A stretch of 64,000 nucleotides of DNA from Pectobacterium aquaticum. GTDB lineage: Bacteria > Pseudomonadota > Gammaproteobacteria > Enterobacterales > Enterobacteriaceae. The notes under the pieces are model-generated. The model did no database searches, was not told where the DNA came from, and worked only from the letters and a program-made list of their open reading frames with translations. Each line of letters starts with the position of its first letter. Within the stretch, counting starts at the first letter, position 1. The position numbers and the translations under genes are program-made. The stretch lies in assembly GCF_003382565.3 (NCBI RefSeq), contig NZ_CP086253.1, positions 3,782,001-3,846,000 on the forward strand, given 5' to 3'. Of the stretch, positions 36,009 through 45,067 are shown in pieces.

Positions 36009-36626
36009 ATGGATGTGAGAATTTTCAGTAAATGCAATTTTACCACGGTAGGATTACGGGAAATCCTATCCAGTATCCCTATGCTCTCGATAAAACCTGT
36101 CAACAGGTTTACGCTGCAGCAAGGAAAGAAGAAATGTATTTTCATCATTGACGGTAGCAGCGAGGGCTTTGAGGAATACTACGAGTCGATAAGAACCCAC
36201 TTTTATAATATGGCGTCGTCGTTCGTTATCATCAATAATTCCCCCAATCACCCTCCCGTGTGCATTGACGAAAAAACGATTCTTATTTCAAAGTCAGCCA
36301 CCATCGATTCTTTTTATAAATTACTCGATTTCGTCCACCTTCACGACCGCCGTTTATTCAGTCCCGTCAGACTGTCAAAATCTGAATATACCGTATTCCA
36401 GCATTGGTGTGCAGGCTACACAGCGGAAGCGATTGCCGATATCATCGGATTAAATAAGAAGTCAGTACTGAACAGCAAATCACGATTACTGAATAAATAT
36501 GGCGTTCAGGATAAAAACTCTTTACTACTTATTGCTAAAATTATCTTCAAAGACAGTGTCATTGAGGAATTTGATTCCCTTCCAAAACCAGTAACTGATA
36601 TCAATATGAGCCATTCGCTTATCTGA
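36009..36626 (+). CDS. Orphan LuxR-type (GerE) helix-turn-helix regulator
   Basis: A 205-residue protein. The C-terminal third (about residues 130-190) is a LuxR/GerE helix-turn-helix: LSKSEYTVFQHWCAGYTAEA, then ADIIGLNKKSVLNSKSRLLNKYGV. The N-terminal part resembles a receiver-like fold without clear phosphorylation residues (IFIIDGSSEGFEEY), as in RcsA-like or fimbrial/capsule regulators. The ATG at 36009 (MDVRIF) is preferred to the TTG at 35961. It is AT-rich with no target operon adjacent, which suggests recent acquisition. The function is unknown. Confidence 0.8.
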   Translation: MDVRIFSKCNFTTVGLREILSSIPMLSIKPVNRFTLQQGKKKCIFIIDGSSEGFEEYYESIRTHFYNMASSFVIINNSPNHPPVCIDEKTILISKSATIDSFYKLLDFVHLHDRRLFSPVRLSKSEYTVFQHWCAGYTAEAIADIIGLNKKSVLNSKSRLLNKYGVQDKNSLLLIAKIIFKDSVIEEFDSLPKPVTDINMSHSLI

Positions 36627-36637
36627 ACGATAGACGA

Positions 36638-36669
36638 AAAAAAGGGATGCTCATTCGCATCCCTTTTTA
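36638..36669 (+). terminator. Rho-independent terminator of the LuxR-type gene
   Basis: Arms AAAGGGATGC and GCATCCCTTT around TCATTC, then T5, 15 bases after the stop. Confidence 0.92.
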
Positions 36670-36677
36670 CTCAGTCA

Positions 36678-36804
<127 letters not shown>

Positions 36805-36805
36805 C

Positions 36806-38788
36806 TCACTCTTCATCTTCCAAATAAGTATAGCCGTACAGCCCTGTTTCAAACTCCTCCAGGAACTGTGCCTGAAGTTCGGTATCCAGGTCAGTTTCTT
36901 TCACCTGATCGCGGAAACGGGTCATCAGCACTTTGGGGTCAAGTTGCACATATTCCAGCATGTCGGCAACCGTATTCCCTTCGTCAGACTCTTCAATCTC
37001 AACGGTACCATCTTGGAAGACAAACACGTCAACGGTCGACGTATCGCCGAACAGGTTATGCATATTCCCCAGAATTTCCTGATAGGCACCGACCATAAAG
37101 AAGCCCAGCAGCGGCGGATTTTCTGGATCGTAAGGCGGCATTGGCATCGTCGTCGCAATCCCGTCACCATCGACATAATGATCGATTGTACCATCGGAAT
37201 CACAGGTGATGTCGAGCACGACAGCACGGCGCTCAGGCGGCTTGTTTAGTCCTTCCAACGGCATTACTGGGAACAACTGATCGATCCCCCATGCATCCGG
37301 CATGGATTGGAACAGCGAGAAGTTGACATACAGCTTATCAGCCATCCGCTCCTGTAATTCATCAATTATCGGCCGATGCGCACGGTTGCTCGGATCCAAC
37401 TGTTCCTGAATCATCTGACAGATGCTCAGATAAAGCTGCTCTGCTTTCGCACGCTGCGTCAGATCCAACATGCCGTGCGTGTATTGGGTATGTACATCGT
37501 GCAAATCCATCTGGCTGTCGTGCAACCATTCACGCAGCGAACGGCGTTTTCCCGGCTGCTTGATTTCTTTCCAGGTTGACCACAGGCTCTCCAACGCACG
37601 CGGAGCGTCTTCTTCTGGCTCTGTAGGTTCACTGAACTCGTTGCGTTCAACCCCGATAATATTGGAAACCAACACGGTATGGTGCGCGGTTACCGCACGG
37701 CCAGATTCGGTGATAACCGTCGGATGTGGCAACCCGTTTTCGTTACAGGCATCACCGATGCCCCAAATCACGTTGTTGGCGTATTCGTTCAGGCCATAGT
37801 TCACTGAACAATCGGACTGAGAGCGCGTGCCTTCATAATCCACGCCCAACCCACCACCGACGTCGAAGCACTGGATATTTACACCCAACTTATGCAGTTC
37901 GACATAGAAGCGCGCAGATTCACGCACGCCCGTCGCGATATCACGGATATTCGCCAGTTGCGATCCCAGATGGAAATGCAGCAGTTGCAGGCTATCCAAC
38001 CGCCCTGCTTCACGCAGCATCTCAACCAGTTGCAGCACCTGGACCGCCGCCAGACCAAACTTGGATTTTTCACCGCCGCTGGATTGCCACTTGCCCGACC
38101 CCTGAGAAGCCAGACGCGCACGGACGCCGAGGCGCGGCACCACATTCAAGCGCTCGGCTTCTTCCAGCACCAGCCGAATTTCGGACATCTTCTCGATGAC
38201 CAGATAAACTTTGTGGCCCAGCTTTTCGCCGATAAGTGCAAGGCGGATGTATTCACGGTCTTTGTAGCCGTTACACACAATCACAGTGCGGGTCATGCCC
38301 GCGTGGCCCAGTACCGCCATCAGCTCCGCTTTTGAACCGGCTTCCAGACCCAACGGCTCACCGGAATTAGCCAGTGACTCAATGACGCGACGATGTTGGT
38401 TAACCTTGATCGGATAAACCAGAAAATACCCGCCTTCATAGCCAAACGATTCGCGAGCCTGTTTAAACGCGGCGTTAATAGAACGCAGGCGATGCTGAAG
38501 GATTTGCGGAAAGCAGAACAGCGCAGGAAGGCGCTGATGGCTCTCTTTTTGCATATCTTTGACCAATTTGGCCAGATCGACGCGAGCTTCAGGTACGTCA
38601 GGATCTGGGCACACACTAATATGGCCGAGTTCATTGACGTCATAGTAATTATTGCCCCACCAGGCAATATTGTAAGTACGAAGCATTTCGCTGGCATTAC
38701 GGTCATTCATGGCAACCTCCTGCATAGAGCGCAAATTTTCATGTTTACCCGTCGCTGACGAGCCGTGATGAATCATGTCGTCAGACAT
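36806..38788 (-). CDS. speA: Biosynthetic arginine decarboxylase SpeA
   Basis: A PLP enzyme (660 residues; E. coli 658) that makes agmatine from arginine for putrescine synthesis. YNIAWWGNNYYDVNELGHI, the PLP-lysine region YFLVYPIKVNQHRRV, HFHLGSQLANIRDI and DVGGGLGVDYEG are conserved nearly perfectly. AAGAGG lies nine bases before the ATG. speB is not downstream here; an ERIC element follows the stop directly. Confidence 0.97.
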   Translation of the reverse strand: MSDDMIHHGSSATGKHENLRSMQEVAMNDRNASEMLRTYNIAWWGNNYYDVNELGHISVCPDPDVPEARVDLAKLVKDMQKESHQRLPALFCFPQILQHRLRSINAAFKQARESFGYEGGYFLVYPIKVNQHRRVIESLANSGEPLGLEAGSKAELMAVLGHAGMTRTVIVCNGYKDREYIRLALIGEKLGHKVYLVIEKMSEIRLVLEEAERLNVVPRLGVRARLASQGSGKWQSSGGEKSKFGLAAVQVLQLVEMLREAGRLDSLQLLHFHLGSQLANIRDIATGVRESARFYVELHKLGVNIQCFDVGGGLGVDYEGTRSQSDCSVNYGLNEYANNVIWGIGDACNENGLPHPTVITESGRAVTAHHTVLVSNIIGVERNEFSEPTEPEEDAPRALESLWSTWKEIKQPGKRRSLREWLHDSQMDLHDVHTQYTHGMLDLTQRAKAEQLYLSICQMIQEQLDPSNRAHRPIIDELQERMADKLYVNFSLFQSMPDAWGIDQLFPVMPLEGLNKPPERRAVVLDITCDSDGTIDHYVDGDGIATTMPMPPYDPENPPLLGFFMVGAYQEILGNMHNLFGDTSTVDVFVFQDGTVEIEESDEGNTVADMLEYVQLDPKVLMTRFRDQVKETDLDTELQAQFLEEFETGLYGYTYLEDEE

Positions 38789-38912
38789 AACGAACCTCTT
38801 CTTTTTCTAGACTGCGGATCACATCAGTACCTGAATAAACAGCCCACATGAGCATACCTGCAACATGCGGCATCGACAGTGAAAAAACCGGCGTAGTGAA
38901 GTATGCCGTCAC
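38781..38912 (-). CDS. Possible 43-codon leader ORF overlapping the speA start
   Basis: A GTG-initiated ORF (VTAYFTTPVF... ending EKEEVRYV) whose stop overlaps the first codons of speA. It is unrelated to the E. coli YqgB sequence as I recall it, though similar in position and length. Its ribosome site is weak; internal ATG codons could start a shorter version. A hairpin followed by six T lies inside its early part. Real translation is not established. Confidence 0.3.
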   Translation of the reverse strand: MTAYFTTPVFSLSMPHVAGMLMWAVYSGTDVIRSLEKEEVRYV

Positions 38913-39497
38913 TTTATTACTCTTATTAGTGTAAAACACGTTGTCAGGCTCCGTGTTACGGGTCGATAAAACTCGTTGTGAAAATCACCGGGCGAACGTG
39001 ACCAGAAAGACGCTAAAGGCTTCTGGCAGAAAGAATAACAGGCAGGTTAACCAGCCCTGGAGTCCTGTGTCGAATTTAAAGACAGGCTACGTCGAGAAAC
39101 GGAAAAGAAGGGTTGAGTCGCGGACGCGGTAGCGTCAAAAGGGACATATTGCGAACGCAATATACTCAGTAAACAACGGATCATTAATCCTACCACCTCC
39201 ACGTGCGCCGCAGGCTATGCGGTCAGCTATCAATAAAAAATTCAAGATGTCGCGGGTTGTATCACCGCTCGCCGTTTATACCTACATGCTGCTGGAAAAG
39301 CAAAATGAAAATTACCGCTTGTCATCTCTTGTAAAAGAAAAATCGGCCGATGATAAAAGGACGATGGCGCGCTAACGCGAAAAACTACTGGCACTGAGAC
39401 TAAAAGGTGACCTAGAATAGCCATCCAGATGTTAATCCGTCTATACTGATTAACTGATACTCTGCTTAACGGCTTTGATTTGAAGGTAAAGAAACTC
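38789..39497. other. speA-metK divergent intergenic region
   Basis: A 709-base gap. On the speA side are a leader-ORF candidate and a hairpin plus T6 at 38882-38909. In the middle is a perfect inverted repeat ATATTGCG/CGCAATAT (39146-39163) beside a small GACGC/GCGTC hairpin. On the metK side are a -10 TATACT (39442-39447) and MetJ-box-like octamers. E. coli has small ORFs (yqgB, yqgC, yqgD) here; none was recognised. Confidence 0.5.
39427..39442. promoter_or_regulatory. Candidate MetJ boxes before metK
   Basis: Two adjacent octamers, AGATGTTA and ATCCGTCT, match the met-box AGACGTCT at 5 and 6 of 8 positions and abut the -10 hexamer TATACT. metK is MetJ-repressed in E. coli. Confidence 0.45.
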
Positions 39498-40649
39498 ATG
39501 GCTAAACACCTTTTTACGTCCGAGTCAGTCTCTGAAGGACATCCTGATAAAATTGCTGACCAGATTTCTGATGCGGTTCTCGACGCCATTCTGGAGCAAG
39601 ACCCAAAAGCGCGTGTCGCTTGTGAGACTTATGTAAAGACCGGCATGGTGTTAGTCGGTGGTGAAATTACCACCAGCGCCTGGGTCGACATTGAAGAAAT
39701 TACCCGCCGTACCGTGCGTGATATCGGTTATGTCAATTCTGATATGGGCTTTGACGCTAACTCTTGTGCCGTACTGAGTGCGATTGGCAAGCAGTCTCCT
39801 GATATCAATCAGGGCGTTGACCGCCGCGATCCGCTAGAACAAGGCGCAGGCGATCAGGGTCTGATGTTCGGTTACGCGACCAATGAAACCGACGTCTTGA
39901 TGCCAGCCCCCGTAACTTATGCACACCGTCTGGTTCAGCGTCAGTCAGAAGTCCGCAAGAGCGGCTCTCTGCCGTGGCTGCGCCCGGACGCGAAAAGCCA
40001 GGTTACGTTCCTGTACGACGATGGCAAGATTGCCGGCATCGATGCCGTGGTACTGTCTACCCAGCATTCGGAAGCTATCAGCCAGAAAGATCTGCATGAA
40101 GCGGTAATGGAAGAGATCATCAAACCGGTTCTGCCTGCAGAATGGCTGACTGCCAATACCAAATATTTCATCAACCCAACTGGGCGCTTTGTTATCGGCG
40201 GCCCAATGGGTGACTGCGGTCTGACTGGTCGTAAAATCATCGTTGATACCTACGGCGGCGCGGCGCGTCACGGCGGCGGTGCATTCTCCGGTAAGGATCC
40301 GTCTAAAGTAGACCGTTCTGCTGCCTATGCTGCGCGCTATGTCGCCAAAAATATCGTCGCGGCAGGCCTGGCCGATCGCTGCGAGATTCAGGTGTCCTAC
40401 GCTATCGGCGTGGCAGAACCCACCTCTATCATGATCGAAACCTTCGGCACAGAGAAAGTGCCCACCGAGCAACTGACGCTGCTGGTGCGCGAATTCTTCG
40501 ACCTGCGTCCTTACGGCTTAATCCAGATGCTGGATCTGCTGCATCCGATTTATCAGGAAACGGCTGCCTACGGTCACTTTGGCCGCGAACATTTCCCGTG
40601 GGAAAAAACGGACAAAGCCGCAGAGCTGCGCGAAGCTGCTGGCCTGTAA
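39498..40649 (+). CDS. metK: S-adenosylmethionine synthetase
   Basis: Makes SAM from methionine and ATP. The 383-residue length is close to E. coli MetK (384). FTSESVSEGHPDKIADQISD, the ATP motif GAGDQGLMFGYATNET and the phosphate loop GGGAFSGKDPSKVDRSAAY are present. The ATG at 39498 (MAKHLF) matches the family; the frame runs 18 bases further upstream. AAGGTAAAG supplies the ribosome site. Confidence 0.97.
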   Translation: MAKHLFTSESVSEGHPDKIADQISDAVLDAILEQDPKARVACETYVKTGMVLVGGEITTSAWVDIEEITRRTVRDIGYVNSDMGFDANSCAVLSAIGKQSPDINQGVDRRDPLEQGAGDQGLMFGYATNETDVLMPAPVTYAHRLVQRQSEVRKSGSLPWLRPDAKSQVTFLYDDGKIAGIDAVVLSTQHSEAISQKDLHEAVMEEIIKPVLPAEWLTANTKYFINPTGRFVIGGPMGDCGLTGRKIIVDTYGGAARHGGGAFSGKDPSKVDRSAAYAARYVAKNIVAAGLADRCEIQVSYAIGVAEPTSIMIETFGTEKVPTEQLTLLVREFFDLRPYGLIQMLDLLHPIYQETAAYGHFGREHFPWEKTDKAAELREAAGL

Positions 40650-40670
40650 TTTGGCGACGCAATAAACACC

Positions 40671-40698
40671 AAACGGCGAATGAAAATTCGCCGTTTTT
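40671..40698 (+). terminator. Rho-independent terminator of metK
   Basis: Arms AACGGCGAAT and ATTCGCCGTT around GAAA, ending in T5. Confidence 0.92.
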
Positions 40699-40773
40699 CA
40701 TTCTAGCTCCCTGAATATTTCGCTTCAGTTTCCCCTATTGCGTCTCCCTGCCACTCAATTTATGCTCACAGTA

Positions 40774-41286
40774 ATGAATACACCCCGAATCCCCATTGCC
40801 AGCCATCAGGCTGTGATGCGCTGTCTGCGTGATAAATTGCAGCAGGCTAACCTCACCTTGCAGACGGACTACACCGAGCCAGCAGTAAATTACCAGCAAC
40901 GCGGTTCAACGGCAGGGACGGCCTGGCTGCAACACTGGGAAATTCGGCTGAATCCCGTCTTGTTGCAGGAAAATCAGCAGGCCTTTATCGATGAGGTCGT
41001 TCCTCATGAACTGGCCCATCTGCTGGTCTATGCCCGTTTTGGCCGTGTCGCACCGCATGGCAAGGAATGGCGCTGGATGATGGAAAGCGTCCTGCACGTC
41101 CCGGCAAAACGTACGCATCGGTTTGCGGTGCAATCCGTACAGGGGAAAACCTTCACCTACCGGTGTGATTGCCAACGGCATGAGCTGACGATCCGCCGGC
41201 ACAATCGGGTGCTGCGCGGCGAAACAGAATATCGCTGTCGTCGTTGCGGGAAAACCTTACGTCATGATGTAAAAAATTCTATTTAA
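40774..41286 (+). CDS. sprT: SprT family zinc metalloprotein
   Basis: A 170-residue SprT-like protein. The HELAH motif (His78, Glu79, His82) forms a zinc-peptidase site, and a C-terminal zinc ribbon has YRCDCQRHE and YRCRRCGKTL. E. coli SprT was linked to bolA expression; eukaryotic relatives (Spartan) cleave DNA-protein crosslinks, but the bacterial substrate is unproven. The start at 40774 is chosen by family alignment; no strong ribosome site is visible, and a TTG at 40738 and an ATG at 40762 are in frame. Confidence 0.9.
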   Translation: MNTPRIPIASHQAVMRCLRDKLQQANLTLQTDYTEPAVNYQQRGSTAGTAWLQHWEIRLNPVLLQENQQAFIDEVVPHELAHLLVYARFGRVAPHGKEWRWMMESVLHVPAKRTHRFAVQSVQGKTFTYRCDCQRHELTIRRHNRVLRGETEYRCRRCGKTLRHDVKNSI

Positions 41287-41382
41287 AAGGGAATTTCCAG
41301 TTTTAAAAACTGTTTTTGCATTTGCCTGCCGACGAGACATCCGGTAGTCTGCCAACTTTACAGCCTGTGGATTATTTGGAAT

Positions 41383-42081
41383 ATGCTACGCAAAATTCTC
41401 ACTATCGCCGCCGTGGGCGCGGGTCTGTTTTCGGCTACCGCGCTGGGTCAAAACATCAATAATTTTTCTCAGGCAAAAGCCGCCGCGGTCGACATTAATC
41501 GCGATGCGCCGGGCTCGTTCTACTGTGGCTGCAAGATTACGTGGCAAGGCAAGAAAGGCACGCCCGACCTTGAATCCTGCGGCTATCAGGTGAGGAAAAA
41601 TGAGCAGCGTGCCAGCCGTATCGAGTGGGAGCATGTTGTGCCAGCTTGGCAGTTCGGCCACCAGCGCCAGTGCTGGCAGGATGGCGGCAGAAAGAACTGT
41701 AACAGCGACCCCGTCTACCGCGAGATGGAAACCGATTTACATAACCTGCAACCTGCTATCGGCGAGGTCAACGGCGATCGCGGCAATGCCATGTATGGGC
41801 AATGGAACGATGGTGCATCCCAATATGGTCAATGCGAGATGAAGGTCGATTTCAAAAATAATCTGGCAGAACCCCCCGCTCGCGCTCGCGGCCAGATCGC
41901 GCGTACCTATTTCTACATGCGCGACCGCTATCAGTTACGCCTTTCCAGCCAGCAAACCCAGTTGTTCGAAGCCTGGGATAAGCAATACCCGGTCACCCAG
42001 TGGGAATGTACCCGCAATCAGCGTATCGCCGCAAAACAGGGAAACCCAAATCCCTACGTTCAACAGGCTTGCCAGCGCTAG
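41383..42081 (+). CDS. endA: Periplasmic endonuclease I
   Basis: A 232-residue periplasmic non-specific DNase (E. coli EndA 235). A signal peptide ends near TALGQ. The beta-beta-alpha metal nuclease core includes RIEWEHVVPAWQFGHQRQCW and GEVNGDRGN. Multiple cysteines form disulphides. It lies between sprT and rsmE on the same strand, as in E. coli, and has its own terminator. Confidence 0.95.
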   Translation: MLRKILTIAAVGAGLFSATALGQNINNFSQAKAAAVDINRDAPGSFYCGCKITWQGKKGTPDLESCGYQVRKNEQRASRIEWEHVVPAWQFGHQRQCWQDGGRKNCNSDPVYREMETDLHNLQPAIGEVNGDRGNAMYGQWNDGASQYGQCEMKVDFKNNLAEPPARARGQIARTYFYMRDRYQLRLSSQQTQLFEAWDKQYPVTQWECTRNQRIAAKQGNPNPYVQQACQR

Positions 42082-42115
42082 TTCCTCTACCTACTATAGC
42101 GAATCTGTTTCCAGC

Positions 42116-42144
42116 AAAACCACCGCCAGATGACGGTGGTTTTA
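42116..42144 (+). terminator. Rho-independent terminator of endA
   Basis: Arms AAAACCACCG and CGGTGGTTTT around an 8-base loop, 35 bases after the stop. Confidence 0.88.
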
Positions 42145-42198
42145 CCTATTTCTGGCGTTCCTGTGCCGATTAATTTCATTCAAAGGTCTTAATTCAGT

Positions 42199-42933
42199 AT
42201 GCGAGTACCACGCATTTTTCATCCCGAAACGCTCCCCCTTAACGGTGGTGAAGTCGAACTGAATGACGATGCCGCCAATCATGTGGGTCGCGTGTTACGC
42301 ATGACGGTGGGTCAGTCATTGCAGCTGTTTGATGGCAGCAATCATGTCTTTGATGCAGAAATCATCGCGGCTGGCAAAAAGAGTGTGCGCGTTCGCTTCA
42401 CAGCAGGTAAGTTGGAAGATAAAGAATCGCCCCTACATTTACATCTGGGACAGGTGATGTCGCGCGGCGAGAAGATGGAGTTTACCATTCAGAAATCCAT
42501 CGAACTGGGCGTCAATGTGATTACCCCACTGCTTTCTGAACGCTGTGGCGTCAAACTAGATGCCGAGCGTATGGAGAAAAAAATTAGCCAGTGGCAGAAA
42601 ATTGCGATCGCCGCCTGTGAACAGTCCGGCCGCAATTGTGTGCCGCTGGTGCGGCCAGCGATGACGCTGGAAGCCTGGTGTGCGGAGCAAGACAACGCGT
42701 TGAAATTGAATCTGCACCCACGCGCCACACAGAGCATCAATACGTTACCACTGCCGGTAGATCGGGTCAGGCTACTGATCGGCCCGGAAGGCGGGCTCAC
42801 CGCCAGTGAAATTACCATGACCTCAGAACACGGATTCACTGATATCCTGTTGGGGCCACGCGTCTTGCGCACAGAAACCACTGCACTCACCGCCATGACC
42901 GCCTTACAGGTACGTTTCGGCGATTTGGGGTAA
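42199..42933 (+). CDS. rsmE: 16S rRNA m3U1498 methyltransferase
   Basis: A 244-residue SPOUT-class methyltransferase that methylates N3 of U1498 in 16S rRNA using SAM. It has an N-terminal PUA-like part (HVGRVLRMTVGQSLQLFDG) and a C-terminal trefoil knot with LLIGPEGGLTASE and LGPRVLRTETTA, the SAM-binding region. It is followed 11 bases later by gshB, so the two are probably cotranscribed. Confidence 0.95.
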   Translation: MRVPRIFHPETLPLNGGEVELNDDAANHVGRVLRMTVGQSLQLFDGSNHVFDAEIIAAGKKSVRVRFTAGKLEDKESPLHLHLGQVMSRGEKMEFTIQKSIELGVNVITPLLSERCGVKLDAERMEKKISQWQKIAIAACEQSGRNCVPLVRPAMTLEAWCAEQDNALKLNLHPRATQSINTLPLPVDRVRLLIGPEGGLTASEITMTSEHGFTDILLGPRVLRTETTALTAMTALQVRFGDLG

Positions 42934-42944
42934 AGGAGAAAAGA

Positions 42945-43907
42945 ATGATCAAACTCGGTATCGTGATGGACCCGATTGACACCATCAATATCAAGAAAGA
43001 CACCAGCTTTGCCATGCTGCTGGAGGCACAGCGCCGTGGTTGGGAACTGCATTATATGGAGATGAACGATCTCTATATGCATGCGGGCGTCGCGCGTGCA
43101 ACAACGCGTCGCCTGAGCGTCCAGTACGATTACGACGGCTGGTACGATTTCTCCGGCGAGCAGGATATCGCGCTGGAAGAGTTGGATGTGGTCCTGATGC
43201 GTAAAGATCCGCCGTTCGATACGGAGTTCATCTACGCCACCTATATTCTGGAACGTGCGGAAGAGAAAGGCACGCTGATCGTCAACAAGCCGCAGAGCCT
43301 GCGTGATTGCAATGAGAAGCTGTTCACCGCCTGGTTCCCACATCTGACCCCTGATACGCTGGTTACACGTCGTGCAGACAAACTGCGTCAGTTCCATGAA
43401 AAACATGGCGACGTCATTCTCAAACCGCTCGACGGCATGGGTGGCGCGTCTATTTTCCGTTTGAAGCAGGATGATGCCAACGTTTCGGTCATCATCGAAA
43501 CGCTGACCGAACACGCGACCCGCTACTGCATGGCACAAAACTATCTGCCTGCAATTAAAGACGGCGACAAACGCGTGCTGGTGGTCGACGGTGAACCCGT
43601 TCCTTACTGCCTGGCGCGTATCCCGAAAAGCGGTGAGACACGCGGCAATCTGGCAGCCGGTGGGCGTGGCGAAGCGCGTCCATTAACCGAAAGCGACTGG
43701 AAAATCGCCCGTGATGTGGCACCGACCTTAAAAGCCAAAGGCCTGATTTTCGTCGGTCTGGACATCATCGGTGACCGCCTGACAGAAATTAACGTCACCA
43801 GCCCGACCTGCGTGCGTGAAATCGAAGCGGCTTACCCGGATGTTTCCATCACCGGTATGCTAATGGATGCCATTGAAAAACGTCTGGCTGCACGTACTAC
43901 CCGCTAA
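42945..43907 (+). CDS. gshB: Glutathione synthetase
   Basis: An ATP-grasp enzyme joining gamma-glutamylcysteine and glycine. At 320 residues it is slightly longer than E. coli GshB (316). IVMDPIDTINIKKDTSFAML at the N-terminus, ILKPLDGMGGASIFRL in the ATP site and NLAAGGRGEARPLTE are conserved. AAAGGAG precedes the ATG by seven bases. Confidence 0.96.
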   Translation: MIKLGIVMDPIDTINIKKDTSFAMLLEAQRRGWELHYMEMNDLYMHAGVARATTRRLSVQYDYDGWYDFSGEQDIALEELDVVLMRKDPPFDTEFIYATYILERAEEKGTLIVNKPQSLRDCNEKLFTAWFPHLTPDTLVTRRADKLRQFHEKHGDVILKPLDGMGGASIFRLKQDDANVSVIIETLTEHATRYCMAQNYLPAIKDGDKRVLVVDGEPVPYCLARIPKSGETRGNLAAGGRGEARPLTESDWKIARDVAPTLKAKGLIFVGLDIIGDRLTEINVTSPTCVREIEAAYPDVSITGMLMDAIEKRLAARTTR

Positions 43908-43930
43908 TACCAGAGACACCTGACACCATC

Positions 43931-43956
43931 CGGCCCGTGCAATACGGGCCGTTTCT
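43931..43956 (+). terminator. Terminator after gshB
   Basis: Arms CGGCCCGT and ACGGGCCG around GCAAT, then TTTCT. Confidence 0.85.
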
Positions 43957-43988
43957 CCAACGCTGACGGATATCGATTAAAATACACA

Positions 43989-44552
43989 ATGAATTTACAG
44001 CATCACTTCCTCATTGCTATGCCAGCACTACAGGACTCTGTATTTAAACGTTCGGTGGTCTATATCTGCGAACATAATGAAGACGGAGCCATGGGGCTGA
44101 TCATCAACAAACCGATGGATCAGTTTTCCGTGGAAAATGTGCTGAAAAAGCTAAAAATAGACCCGACACCGCGCGATCCTGCCATTCGATTGGATAAACC
44201 CGTCTTCATAGGCGGCCCATTGGCGGACGACCGTGGCTTTATCCTGCATACGCCCTGCCCCGGATTTGGTTCCAGCATCAGTATTTCTGAGGACACGATG
44301 ATCACCACGTCAAAAGACGTGCTGGAAACGTTAGGCACACCCCAGCAGCCGAAAAATACGCTGGTCGCCTTAGGCTATTCCGCCTGGGAGAACGGCCAGT
44401 TGGAAGAGGAGTTGCTGGATAATGCCTGGCTGACGACGCCAGCCGATCAAGACATTCTGTTCCACACGCCGATTGCCGAACGCTGGCGGGCAGCGGCCAG
44501 GAAGTTGGGCATCGATATTCATAATATCTCCACTGAAGCAGGACATGCCTGA
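43989..44552 (+). CDS. yqgE: UPF0301/AlgH family protein YqgE
   Basis: A 187-residue cytoplasmic protein of the AlgH family, biochemical function unknown. FLIAMPALQDSVFKRSVVYICEH, GAMGLIINKP and VFIGGPLADDRGFILH are family signatures. Its stop overlaps the ruvX start by one base (TGATG), so translation of the two is coupled. Confidence 0.94.
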   Translation: MNLQHHFLIAMPALQDSVFKRSVVYICEHNEDGAMGLIINKPMDQFSVENVLKKLKIDPTPRDPAIRLDKPVFIGGPLADDRGFILHTPCPGFGSSISISEDTMITTSKDVLETLGTPQQPKNTLVALGYSAWENGQLEEELLDNAWLTTPADQDILFHTPIAERWRAAARKLGIDIHNISTEAGHA

Positions 44553-44971
44553 TGGCCAGCAGAACCCTTCTTGCCTTTGATTTTGGGACAAAAAGCATCG
44601 GTGTCGCTATCGGTCAGGAAATTACCGGTACAGCGCGTGCACTGACATCGTTCAAGGCACAGGAAGGAATACCCGACTGGCAAAAAGTGGAGAAGCTATT
44701 GTCAGAATGGCAGCCCGATCTGGTCGTCGTCGGCCTGCCGCTCAACATGGATGGCACCGAGCAACCCCTGACGGCACGGGCGCGGAAGTTCGCTAACCGA
44801 CTGCATGGCCGTTTTGGCATCGCGATTGAGCTACACGATGAACGCTTGAGTACGGTGGAAGCGCGGGCCGATCTCTTCGAACGCGGTGGTTTTAAAGCGT
44901 TGGATAAAGGTAGCGTAGACGCGGCGTCTGCGGTAATTATTCTGGAGAGCTGGTTCGACGCACAGCGTTAA
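44552..44971 (+). CDS. ruvX: YqgF/RuvX, RNase H-fold pre-16S rRNA nuclease (Holliday-junction resolvase-like)
   Basis: A 139-residue RNase H-like protein (E. coli YqgF 138). The first catalytic strand reads LLAFDFGTKSIGVA, the second VVVGLPLNMDGTEQ, and DERLSTVEA supplies another acidic residue. YqgF is needed for 5' processing of 16S rRNA, and a junction-resolving role has also been proposed. It ends the conserved gshB-yqgE-yqgF set. Confidence 0.95.
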   Translation: MASRTLLAFDFGTKSIGVAIGQEITGTARALTSFKAQEGIPDWQKVEKLLSEWQPDLVVVGLPLNMDGTEQPLTARARKFANRLHGRFGIAIELHDERLSTVEARADLFERGGFKALDKGSVDAASAVIILESWFDAQR

Positions 44972-44978
44972 AAGACAA

Positions 44979-45010
44979 TCCCGTGTAGCCGAATATCCGA
45001 CCACACGGGA
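44979..45010 (+). terminator. Weak hairpin after ruvX
   Basis: Arms TCCCGTGT and ACACGGGA with a 16-base loop and no T run. Confidence 0.45.
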
Positions 45011-45016
45011 CTATAT

Positions 45017-45064
45017 TGATGACTAATTAATTGATGACTAATTAGCATTAACGACTAATTAATG
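45017..45064. repeat. Degenerate AT-rich tandem repeat
   Basis: Three imperfect copies of GACTAATTA, two of them preceded by TTGAT, lie between ruvX and fbp. The high A+T and TAATTA arms could also pair. Confidence 0.6.
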
Positions 45065-45067
45065 TAA

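Noticed and set aside
38941..39132. 63-residue open frame on the plus strand in the speA-metK gap
   Set aside because: Very basic, no ribosome site and no similarity to the small E. coli ORFs known at this place; it could not be supported.
42489..43538. 349-residue open frame on the minus strand
   Set aside because: It is antisense to rsmE and gshB, both with clear family motifs, and its codon pattern mirrors theirs.
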